Below, piece after piece: positions 1-6,610 of a stretch of 13,227 nt of DNA. The translations under genes and the position numbers were made by a program. The notes beneath the pieces are model-generated. The model was given only the letters and a program-made list of their open reading frames with translations, did no database searches and was not told the DNA's origin. Source of the stretch: Acetobacterium sp. (lineage in GTDB: Bacteria; Bacillota; Clostridia; Eubacteriales; Eubacteriaceae). Each line of letters starts with the position of its first letter. Positions within the stretch are counted from its first letter, which is position 1. Location of the stretch: contig JAKLQL010000190.1 of NCBI GenBank assembly GCA_022013395.1, positions 1-13,227 of the forward strand. The letters run 5' to 3'.

Positions 1-14
1 ACTTGTGTACCCAA
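1..14 (-). CDS. 5' end of a gene running off the left edge (TTG start)
   Basis: On the minus strand a strong ribosome binding site, AAAAGGAGG (positions 22-30), sits 7 bases before a TTG codon at 14-12. TTG Gly Thr Gln follow before the window ends. TTG starts with a strong site are used elsewhere in this window (maf), so a real gene start is plausible. Too little is visible to name a product. It lies downstream of the acetyltransferase operon but beyond that operon's terminator, so it is probably transcribed separately. Confidence 0.35.
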
Positions 15-151
15 TGGATTACCTCCTTTTACAAAGCATACAGCTTCTTAAAAGGTAGTCGTAACTTTGACGAAAATCACTCTTTTTTTACTCCTTTGAT
101 TTTTAGGTGATCTCACATTATCTGCTGAAAGCTCTGATATATTTCATAAAT

Positions 152-183
152 AAAAAACAGGCTATAACTTTCGTCATAACCTG
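152..183 (-). terminator. Intrinsic terminator of the HTH/DUF2087/acetyltransferase operon
   Basis: Read on the minus strand, CAGGTTATGAC pairs with GTTATAGCCTG (11 bp, two G-T wobbles) around a GAAA loop, and six T residues follow directly. The stop codon of the acetyltransferase gene (176-174) lies inside the left arm, so translation termination and the terminator overlap. This closes the three-gene operon. Confidence 0.85.
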
Positions 184-836
184 ATCCATTGGTCGGGTTG
201 GTTCATATTCTGCTGGAATTTTTCCAGAAATAAACCCACATGATAGCCATCAGCAACGGCGTGGTGAACGGTGATCGAAAAAGGCATCATTTTTCGGCCG
301 TTTTTTTCAAAAAACCTGCCCGCTTGCATAACAGGAAAATAATAATCACCCTTGCCATAAGGTATCGGTGAATAGCTGGTAAACTGGGTCCATGGCAACA
401 TCCCAACCATAAAGCTATTGGGAGGCGGCAGCTCCGGTTTTGCCAAAATCCCATGATTCCCCGAATAGTGTTTCTGATCTTCCATGTAATTCTGATAAAA
501 AGTCTCAAAATTTGGGCTATATTCTGTCCACATGTTCGACATGGTTTTGTCATCCTCGTGAAAACAGGCGTAGGAGGGATGTAAGACCTGATAATACCCC
601 AACTTATCAGCTGTTTTTGCGATTCGAAATTCCGGTTGCTCAGATATTAGTTTCGCTGCCAGAAAGAGATAAGCCGGAAAAAACTTCTTTCCTGATTCTT
701 TAATCTGTTGATAGGTTTCAGTAATATCCACCTCCACACACAGGTTAAACCCGGTGGGCAGCATTTCGGTAAAATAATAAAAGTATTGTCTTCGATCCCA
801 GGTTTCAAAGTCGATGGGATGAAATTGTGTGTTCAT
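174..836 (-). CDS. Chloramphenicol acetyltransferase-family protein (CatA-type fold)
   Basis: This is a 220-aa protein, the usual length for type A chloramphenicol acetyltransferases, which transfer acetyl from acetyl-CoA to a hydroxyl group as cytoplasmic trimers. The family signature is intact near the C-terminus: HHAVADG at residues 191-197, with the presumed catalytic His192 and the structural Asp196. The residue that is Cys in many classical enzymes (HHAVCDG) is Ala here. The N-terminus (WDRRQYF, then LPTGFNL) also fits the family. The start chosen is ATG at 836-834, because AAGGAG lies 6 bases upstream; a TTG two codons earlier would abut that site. It begins 2 bases after the DUF2087 stop and is the last gene of the operon. 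Family membership is clear. Whether it confers chloramphenicol resistance or acetylates something else cannot be told from sequence, since many clostridial homologues have no known substrate. Confidence 0.88.
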   Translation of the reverse strand: MNTQFHPIDFETWDRRQYFYYFTEMLPTGFNLCVEVDITETYQQIKESGKKFFPAYLFLAAKLISEQPEFRIAKTADKLGYYQVLHPSYACFHEDDKTMSNMWTEYSPNFETFYQNYMEDQKHYSGNHGILAKPELPPPNSFMVGMLPWTQFTSYSPIPYGKGDYYFPVMQAGRFFEKNGRKMMPFSITVHHAVADGYHVGLFLEKFQQNMNQPDQWIRL

Positions 837-838
837 TT

Positions 839-1132
839 TCAACTCCTTGTCTCAGCTAACCTTATGTCCGTTTTTGTTTTCCAATAAAGAGAACCATCTT
901 GCTCACGGCACAATAAGCCATAATCAACCAGTTCCCGTCGCAATAAAAAATAATCTTCGAAGGTATGCCATTTACTACAGATTTCATTGACCTCACGTTC
1001 GGTATAATTGCAATCCGGCTCGAACTTTTCGGCCAGATACGCCAGTAACGCCCGACGCTTCTTGCTATTCTCAGATAATTGTGTGATTCTCCCAAAATCA
1101 TCAAGACATTGATTAATATTACATTTCTCCAT
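839..1132 (-). CDS. DUF2087 domain protein
   Basis: This is a small basic protein of 97 aa. The stretch from about residue 20 to 80 matches the DUF2087 pattern: KKRRALLAYLAEKFEP, then YTEREVNEI, then the RRELVDYGLL block, which looks like a winged-helix-like fold. In other proteins this domain often follows a regulatory HTH domain; here it stands alone, directly behind an HTH gene. The start chosen is ATG at 1132-1130, with GGAG five bases upstream. An in-frame ATG at 1156 would overlap the preceding gene by 13 bases and lacks a comparable site. It begins 11 bases after the HTH-desulfoferrodoxin stop, and the acetyltransferase begins 2 bases after its end, so all three are surely co-transcribed. 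DUF2087 has no established biochemical role that I know of. A part in nucleic acid binding or as a partner of the upstream regulator is inference. Confidence 0.8.
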   Translation of the reverse strand: MEKCNINQCLDDFGRITQLSENSKKRRALLAYLAEKFEPDCNYTEREVNEICSKWHTFEDYFLLRRELVDYGLLCREQDGSLYWKTKTDIRLAETRS

Positions 1133-1143
1133 TTCATCTCCAC

Positions 1144-1746
1144 TTACACTACCCATAATCCATGCTGGCTACAATAATAATAGAGGCGACTGCTACTCTT
1201 TTTCATCAGGTTTCCGCCAACTATTTTGGGCAGATGTACCGACGCATTTTGTTCGGGATACAGTTTGATAAACAAGCTTCTATCGCTTGTTACGTAGGCC
1301 ACAAAAGAAAGAAAGTGGGTTTTGCTCATGTCATGATCAAAGCTGATGAAGTACTCCCCATCGGCGTCTTCTACCGTGACCGCATGTTTTTCGTCAGCCG
1401 GTTTGGCCACCAACGCTGCCAGTTTGCGTCCACAACAGGAAAGTTCCGCATCGCCAGTCGTGCTGATCACGTTTCCGCAGTTTGGACAGACATAAAATTT
1501 CAGCTTCTTCAGATTTCCCGTTTCCATGTCATTTAATTCCAGATCTCCTAATAGTATTTTTTCAATATTCACTTTAAATAGTTCCGAAAGCTCACCCAGC
1601 AGGGATACATCTGGACAACCCAAACCCCGCTCCCATTTGGAGATCGTTTTATCACTGATGTGCATCCGATCGGCAACCTGTTTTTGGGTCAGTTCTTTTT
1701 CTTTTCGTAGCGCCCGCAGCAGTGTTCCCACCTTAATGCAATCCAT
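1144..1746 (-). CDS. XRE-family HTH regulator fused to a complete desulfoferrodoxin-like module
   Basis: The protein has 200 aa. Residues 6-62 form an XRE/Cro-type helix-turn-helix (LTQKQVADRMHISDKTISKWERG). Residues 83-200 match class I desulfoferrodoxin (two-iron superoxide reductase). The desulforedoxin-like centre is CPNC (Cys87, Cys90) plus CC (Cys104, Cys105). The catalytic-type centre has Glu119-Lys120-His121, His138, His144, and Cys192-x-x-His195 in the YCSQHGLW ending. All four Cys of centre I and the four His plus one Cys of centre II are present, with the usual six-residue His138-His144 spacing. GGAGGT lies 7 bases before the ATG. It is the first gene of an operon with DUF2087 and acetyltransferase genes and probably regulates itself. 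Domain assignments are read from motifs; redox, superoxide or metal sensing is inferred. Zinc could occupy these sites instead of iron. Confidence 0.85.
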   Translation of the reverse strand: MDCIKVGTLLRALRKEKELTQKQVADRMHISDKTISKWERGLGCPDVSLLGELSELFKVNIEKILLGDLELNDMETGNLKKLKFYVCPNCGNVISTTGDAELSCCGRKLAALVAKPADEKHAVTVEDADGEYFISFDHDMSKTHFLSFVAYVTSDRSLFIKLYPEQNASVHLPKIVGGNLMKKSSSRLYYYCSQHGLWVV

Positions 1747-1761
1747 TTTCTTACCTCCATG

Positions 1762-1865
1762 AATCTATCTTAACCAATTGTCACTGACTATTCAATCAAC
1801 GCTCCGTCGAGTTTTATCTACTTCAGTACATTGGATCGATATTAATTGATAAATAATCTATCTTA
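1762..1865. repeat. 11-base direct repeat upstream of the HTH operon (possible operator)
   Basis: AATCTATCTTA occurs at 1762-1772 and again at 1855-1865 (TAAGATAGATT on the minus strand). The first copy overlaps the candidate -10 element of the operon. Two identical 11-mers within 104 bases of AT-rich DNA could be binding sites for the product of the operon's own regulator gene, or chance. Confidence 0.3.
1767..1795 (-). promoter_or_regulatory. Candidate promoter of the HTH-desulfoferrodoxin operon
   Basis: On the minus strand, TTGAAT (1795-1790) and TAAGAT (1772-1767) are separated by 17 bases. Each matches four of six sigma-A consensus positions. The predicted transcription start would leave a short leader of about 14 bases that still includes the GGAGGT ribosome binding site. 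This is a motif match only. Confidence 0.35.
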
Positions 1866-1917
1866 GAAGCTTTCACCAACAAACAGAACTAAACAACCAG
1901 TTCTCAACATTAATTTT

Positions 1918-1967
1918 CGATATAACGAAAACCATCTCGTTTATCTATGTTAGTTTTCGTTATATCG
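1918..1967. repeat. Perfect 15-bp inverted repeat, probable operator pair
   Basis: CGATATAACGAAAAC (1918-1932) and GTTTTCGTTATATCG (1953-1967) are perfect inverted copies around a 20-base spacer. The left copy with its flank (1914-1931) is itself nearly palindromic, TTTTCG..CGAAAA. No T-run follows on either strand, so a terminator is unlikely. It lies just after the stop of the dikinase-like gene and about 170 bases before the HTH operon, in that operon's upstream region. The core TCGTTATA recurs in the dikinase-like gene's promoter region on the minus strand. A protein-binding site is inferred. Confidence 0.5.
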
Positions 1968-1998
1968 TAATCTATTTTGAATTTATCCATTCTAAACT

Positions 1999-4900
1999 TT
2001 ATATTGTCCCAATCTCATAATTCCCTTTATAAATATTCCCCAACCCACCGTCAATGGAAATGGGATCCCCGGATTTGAAAAAATAACCGTTAATGGTGCA
2101 TTCCTTCCTGAAGTCGTTGACTTCCAGACCCTTGCATTTTACAATACACACCTTACCCACGCTGGCGGCTGCCACAGCGGCATGGGAGGTGACCCCGCCC
2201 TTGGCGGTAATTAGCCCATCACAAACAAAAATTAACGGAATATCATCCGGTACTGTGTCCGGTCGAACAAGGATGATTTTCGCATCTGGACAAGCTTTTT
2301 TTAAGGCTTCCATGTCGGCCATATCAAAGGCCAGCAGACCTGACAGCACTTCGCTGCTCATGCCAATGCCATGTCCCACCAGTTCCATCTCGCTGGGAGT
2401 TGGCAGAAAAGTCGAAAAGGAAGTCTGTTTTTTCAGATTCTGGTTTCTGGTCTGGAGAATATATAAATCTTCGGCGTTCTCAGACTCAAAGGTAAATTCA
2501 ATTTCCTGGTGAACAAATCCATATTCCTCAATGAGCCGTCTCGCATAGTTGACGAGAGCAGCATAAATTTTCGGAAAGCCCGATTCCAGCGATAAACTGC
2601 TGTCCTGATAATCCCGATTCCTTTGGGTTTCGCTAATCGGCAGGGTATTAACCAAACCCGAAACCACATCCTCACCCTGACTGCAGAGGGCAAAATCGCC
2701 GTATAAATTAATTCCCGAACAACCATTAAAGGGACTGCTGGTAAAGACCACGCCAGTGCCTGATCGGACGGACCGGTTGCCCAGTACCATCTTTTGAACC
2801 ACCACGGCAGTTCCCCAATCATCGGCAATCTGTAAATGATCCCGATAATAAACCGCACTTTCAGAGAACCATGAGTCCAAAACCGAGCGAATGGCCTGTT
2901 TTAACTGCTGAAATGGATCACTTTCAATTTCGATACAAAAGTCAGTCAATACCATTTTATAACTGTAGGCAATTTGTTTCATCTGGTCCGGGGTAAAATG
3001 GATTTTTAAATCCACGCCCCATTGTTCCTTATATTCCTGCATTACCTGATCAAAAATATCCCGGTCAATTCCATAGGCCATTCCCCAACTCTGGAGAAAA
3101 CGCCGGTAGCAATCCCATGCGGTCCAACCAAAACCATCTTGCTGGCTATAGGCTTCCGCAATTTCGTCGTTGATCCCGACATTCAAAAATGTTTTCATGG
3201 CCCCGGGGAGCGAAATGGATGAGCCGGACCGAATCGAGAAAAACAGCGGGTTGTCAGCTTTCCCAAAAGCTTGGCCGGTCAGTCTTTCAACAATGGCAAT
3301 ATGGCTCGCAATCAGCAGATCCACATCGTGCATCATGTCCGGATGGCCTTCGATAGTTTCCTTGTGACGAAAAACTTCGGTGGTAATGACAAAGCCCGGG
3401 GGAACGTGAAAACCGTAGGCAAGCAATTTTTTTAAGAAATAGGCTTTGGCTCCCAAAAATACCGGGTTATCAATTTCCGGGGTGCTTTCAGTTAGTAAAC
3501 TGAAGGTAATATCTGGATCATAAGTCATCATGCTTTCAATAAAGGCACTGGAATAATTCTTCATCATACTTCTCAGCCCACTGATGGTATCGGTGATAAA
3601 GTTGTCCAGATCCTGAACCAGAAAGGCCGTCGCAAGATTGTCCCGCAAAAATTTTTCCGATTCGATATGGTAAAATTTTCGGCTATCCCCTTCCATCCTG
3701 ACTTCTTTTGCGACCAGAACCTGAGGAATAATGGCCTTCATCGGGCGCTCAAAAAGATCAAAAAAGTATTCACTGATAATCTGCTTAATATCATTGGCCA
3801 TAAACTGGAAAATATTAATGTATTGGTGAATCGAAAAGCTGGGTGAGGCCAGCCCGAACTTAAGCATATCCACATGGGAATTAAAGCCCTGATTATAGAT
3901 ACCATCAAGTTCCAAACCATCCTTAAACAAAACCAGCACATGGTAAATCTGTCTGAAGGTTTTGGCGGTAATATATTCGGAATTAAAGGGCTGGGTGACC
4001 TGAGTCATTAGCTTAGTGGCAGTTCTTTCCAGCCGATACATCAGGCCTAGTGCATCAAACTTTGCTTCCACATACTGCCCGTACATGGACGGAATATCGG
4101 CGGCAATGTGCCGTTTGTAATAAATGTTTTCGGTGGCTTCACTCTGGTTTGGATCTAAGATAATTTCCTTGAGATGGTTCATTAGCTCATAAATTTGTCG
4201 AATCGATGCTTCTTTCTGGTTATCTTTCAGGCTTTTCTTGAGCTCGGTTAAGTTACCGGTAATATGAAAACTATAACCGCTGAGCATCGCCAGTACATCC
4301 TCGAATTCAAAGGAATACTTTTCCAGCAACAGAAAATAAACTCTAAAAATTGCCACCACTCGTTTGGCATCCAGATTGGAATCAGTTTGAAGTCGCAACA
4401 AGACATCTCTAATGACTTCAATATCCAGGGTCATCAATTCTTCGGGATTGGATTCAAGTTCATCACAAAGAATTTTGATGGTTTGATGAGGTCTGATAAA
4501 CCATTCACTCGCTGTGTTCAAATCTGCAAAAATTTCATGGGGAATGACATCCTTTAGCGGTTCCTTGTCTCCGTCATACCAGTAGTTGATAATCTTTCTG
4601 GCCAGATCAATGTGGGTGTTGTTACTTTCAATGTGAATCTGCTTTCGCATAAAATGGATCAGCCGGTCTTTTCGCCGGGATGCCTCGTCAATGATGGTGG
4701 TCACATCCCGCAGTTCGCCCTCGGCTCCGATTTCCCTAAAATAAACCGGAAAGATCCGAGCCAATTGCTTGATTTCCCGATACACCGGGGTGATTTCGCC
4801 ATTGAGCAACTTGGTAATGTCCCGCTGGAAAAGATCCGTGTCGGAAATAAAGATTCCCCCTAGTTTGAGGTTCACAATCAGCGCCGCCAGCAGTTCCCGC

Positions 4901-6087
4901 ATGGCTTTGGGGTCTGCTTCAATCAGTTCCAGCCACACCCGAATATTTTTAACATGATTGGAATCAATGAGAATCTGCCAGTCGGTGTTGAGACTCAATT
5001 TTCCCGGATAGTTAAAACCCAGATTAATCAGCGCTTTGATGAAATAATCAATATTAGCCAGATCGCCTTTGGCAATGATCTCTTTACCCAGGGTGAGAAG
5101 ACAATCCAGCACGGTGCCACCATGCTCGGGATTGAGATCCTGAAACTCGGCCATAATGGTGTTGAGAAAATCCGTGATATCTTCAGAATCGAGTTCATCA
5201 AAAATATTGCGCAGATTCCGGTTGATGTCATAGATCAGGTGATCGTTCAACGTTTCCATTCCCGGCAAATGAAGCAGATAATACAAATAGTAGATGGTCT
5301 CCAGATGGGTCGGAAATTTTTCTGAAAAACTGCGGAAATAATTGGCAATGTCATTAAAAAACAGTTGCTGCTGAAGCCTACTCCACTCCGTAGCCTGTTT
5401 TCGCTGATCTCTGAGATTCTCAAAAAAAGCATGGCCGATTTCTTGAATGTCTGCTTGTTTCAGCTGGGGAAATAGTTTTTGCCGGGAAGCAAACCACGTA
5501 TCAGCCTGTGAAGTACGATCCCAATAATCAATGCAGTGATCGAGTAGATCAGCAGTGATTTCTTCCAGCGTTGTGGCAAATTCGGGATATTCCACTACCT
5601 TATTTAAATATATTTTAAATACGCCTGAATTTTTTACATAGAGAAGCTCATGCTGAGCCATATCCTCTTTGAGAACCTCGATACACTGAAAAATAATTGT
5701 TTTAGGAACGTTTTCAAAATTTGCCAACCGATCCATAAACCGGATCAGAACCTGACTGAGCAGCGCGCGCTGACTGTCTTTCAGTTTTGTCTGCAAAACC
5801 GATTGAATGATCTCCACCAGCACGGTGAAAGCCTTTTCCGAGTCTTTGAGTGAATGGTACAGCCAGATATCGCCAAGACAAATAGTCTGCAGTGATTCGA
5901 TGACGTAGCGGTTGTTCCGATACTTGTGATTGAGTTCCATCAGAAATTCCTGGGTGCGTTTATGAATCCCCCAGTAGTCTTTTGATAATTCTCCAAACCA
6001 TTGTTGAATTTCCGGGATCTCGATATTGGTTTCCCGAGTCTCATTAAGATTAGCTTCTAAAGCCTTGGAAGAAAACACGTAAGCCAT
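1999..6087 (-). CDS. Pyruvate phosphate dikinase-like protein with a giant N-terminal region and no PEP/pyruvate barrel
   Basis: The protein has 1362 aa. Residues 1 to about 870 are unrecognised, charged and probably mostly helical, with no signal peptide. Residues about 875-1220 match the ATP-grasp domain of pyruvate phosphate dikinase: GAKAYFLKKLL with Lys881, then VPPGFVIT, the SIRSGSS block with Arg953, GTGVVFTSSPFNG near 1115, and EIEFTF..LYILQTR ending at Arg1214. Residues about 1225-1355 match the swivelling phosphohistidine domain: ILVRPDTVPDDI, GLITAKGGVTSHAAVAA with the presumed phospho-acceptor His1302 preceded by Thr-Ser, and GDPISIDG. Classical enzymes (about 870-900 aa) continue into a PEP/pyruvate TIM barrel; here the protein stops. 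It should therefore phosphorylate its histidine from ATP, but the acceptor of that phosphate is unknown and might bind the N-terminal region, as in other dikinase relatives. GGGGGAT precedes the ATG by 6 bases. It is transcribed alone. Confidence 0.85.
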   Translation of the reverse strand: MAYVFSSKALEANLNETRETNIEIPEIQQWFGELSKDYWGIHKRTQEFLMELNHKYRNNRYVIESLQTICLGDIWLYHSLKDSEKAFTVLVEIIQSVLQTKLKDSQRALLSQVLIRFMDRLANFENVPKTIIFQCIEVLKEDMAQHELLYVKNSGVFKIYLNKVVEYPEFATTLEEITADLLDHCIDYWDRTSQADTWFASRQKLFPQLKQADIQEIGHAFFENLRDQRKQATEWSRLQQQLFFNDIANYFRSFSEKFPTHLETIYYLYYLLHLPGMETLNDHLIYDINRNLRNIFDELDSEDITDFLNTIMAEFQDLNPEHGGTVLDCLLTLGKEIIAKGDLANIDYFIKALINLGFNYPGKLSLNTDWQILIDSNHVKNIRVWLELIEADPKAMRELLAALIVNLKLGGIFISDTDLFQRDITKLLNGEITPVYREIKQLARIFPVYFREIGAEGELRDVTTIIDEASRRKDRLIHFMRKQIHIESNNTHIDLARKIINYWYDGDKEPLKDVIPHEIFADLNTASEWFIRPHQTIKILCDELESNPEELMTLDIEVIRDVLLRLQTDSNLDAKRVVAIFRVYFLLLEKYSFEFEDVLAMLSGYSFHITGNLTELKKSLKDNQKEASIRQIYELMNHLKEIILDPNQSEATENIYYKRHIAADIPSMYGQYVEAKFDALGLMYRLERTATKLMTQVTQPFNSEYITAKTFRQIYHVLVLFKDGLELDGIYNQGFNSHVDMLKFGLASPSFSIHQYINIFQFMANDIKQIISEYFFDLFERPMKAIIPQVLVAKEVRMEGDSRKFYHIESEKFLRDNLATAFLVQDLDNFITDTISGLRSMMKNYSSAFIESMMTYDPDITFSLLTESTPEIDNPVFLGAKAYFLKKLLAYGFHVPPGFVITTEVFRHKETIEGHPDMMHDVDLLIASHIAIVERLTGQAFGKADNPLFFSIRSGSSISLPGAMKTFLNVGINDEIAEAYSQQDGFGWTAWDCYRRFLQSWGMAYGIDRDIFDQVMQEYKEQWGVDLKIHFTPDQMKQIAYSYKMVLTDFCIEIESDPFQQLKQAIRSVLDSWFSESAVYYRDHLQIADDWGTAVVVQKMVLGNRSVRSGTGVVFTSSPFNGCSGINLYGDFALCSQGEDVVSGLVNTLPISETQRNRDYQDSSLSLESGFPKIYAALVNYARRLIEEYGFVHQEIEFTFESENAEDLYILQTRNQNLKKQTSFSTFLPTPSEMELVGHGIGMSSEVLSGLLAFDMADMEALKKACPDAKIILVRPDTVPDDIPLIFVCDGLITAKGGVTSHAAVAAASVGKVCIVKCKGLEVNDFRKECTINGYFFKSGDPISIDGGLGNIYKGNYEIGTI

Positions 6088-6167
6088 TTTTTTATCCCCC
6101 TAAGAATCAATCGATTGGGTAATTTTAATAGTGCCTTAGTACTTGACTGTCTATTTATTTGTTCATG

Positions 6168-6196
6168 AGTATAACGATATTCGTCTGTTGAATTAA
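6168..6196 (-). promoter_or_regulatory. Candidate promoter with embedded dyad for the dikinase-like gene
   Basis: On the minus strand TATACT (6173-6168) is a good -10 element. A weak -35, TTAATT (6196-6191), lies 17 bases upstream. Between them is the dyad ACGA-TAT-TCGT (6174-6184, plus strand). The minus strand here reads ATCGTTATACT, which shares the 8-mer TCGTTATA with both arms of the inverted repeat at 1918-1967. A repressor bound here would cover the promoter. The leader to the ATG would be about 75 bases. Confidence 0.35.
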
Positions 6197-6505
6197 ATAT
6201 TGATTTTGACCCGGCTTTTCACTTTCAATATTTTATTACAAGCTATCCACACTAGCTTCAATCATTATTTTTTTTCTGTTTCACTCATTTCTTTAATGAT
6301 ACCCCGCTGTTCTGGTTCAGAAACAAAGCTTCTTGCAGAATTTTTATATCCAAAGGAATCCTCACTCCATTTAGCGTTACAATAATATATTTTCGATAAT
6401 GTCTTTTATTTTTCACAACTATAATTTTAACATATAAGTACAAAATAGAGACCTTGTGGCAACTGTTATCCAAAATAATCCTATTGCAATGCAAATTTTA
6501 TAAAT

Positions 6506-6514
6506 ATTATAGCA
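6506..6514 (-). promoter_or_regulatory. Extended -10 element (TGCTATAAT), minus strand
   Basis: The minus strand reads TGCTATAAT, a perfect extended -10, without a convincing -35. If used, it would give the dikinase-like gene a second start site with a leader of roughly 410 bases. It could equally be chance in AT-rich DNA. Confidence 0.25.
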
Positions 6515-6531
6515 ATTTTTTTTAATAATTA

Positions 6532-6560
6532 TTGAATTTATAGCTAAAAGATGATAACCT
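6532..6560 (+). promoter_or_regulatory. Candidate promoter of the acetate transporter gene
   Basis: TTGAAT (6532-6537) and TAACCT (6555-6560) are separated by 17 bases, giving a leader of about 45 bases. That leader contains a small GAGTG/CACTC hairpin (6566-6579) and AAGGAC before the ATG. Each hexamer matches only about four of six consensus positions. Confidence 0.25.
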
Positions 6561-6610
6561 ATGTCGAGTGGTTTCACTCAAATAAAAAATAAGAAAGGAC
6601 GTGAATAAAA

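Larger units (their letters stand above)
6088..6610. other. 520-base AT-rich intergenic region between the dikinase-like gene and satP
   Basis: No intact gene is supported here. On the minus strand a 46-codon open stretch (6405-6265) without a start codon ends in a coding-like, charged C-terminus, PEQRGIIKEMSETEKK; it may be a remnant. A 69-codon minus-strand frame (6494-6285) has an ATG but no ribosome binding site and no recognisable protein. Promoter-like elements face both ways: the dikinase-gene promoter near 6168-6196, a minus-strand extended -10 at 6506-6514, and a plus-strand candidate at 6532-6560. No riboswitch or tRNA-like structure was recognised. Confidence 0.5.

Noticed and set aside
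8..60. Resemblance of GGATTACCTCCTTT and GTAGTCGTAAC to the 3' end of 16S rRNA
   Set aside because: Only the anti-Shine-Dalgarno-like part matches, and the order and flanking helix do not fit rRNA. On the minus strand it is simply a strong ribosome binding site before a TTG start.
57..100. Ten-codon minus-strand reading frame (GTG start after AAAGGAG) that could be an attenuation leader peptide for the gene at the left edge
   Set aside because: Spacing to the GTG is long, no alternative hairpins that would mask the downstream ribosome binding site are evident, and the downstream gene is not visible.
1918..1967. Inverted repeat as a terminator for the dikinase-like gene
   Set aside because: The loop is 20 bases, the stem is AT-rich, and the minus-strand sequence after the stem is A-rich, not T-rich.
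6240..6258. AAGCTA/TAGCTT hairpin as a terminator
   Set aside because: The stem has only 6 bp and is AT-rich, and no T-run follows immediately on either strand. The T-run on the plus strand is too far away and no plus-strand gene precedes it.
6285..6494. 69-codon minus-strand reading frame with ATG
   Set aside because: No ribosome binding site, no recognisable family and AT-rich composition. The neighbouring frame looks more protein-like.
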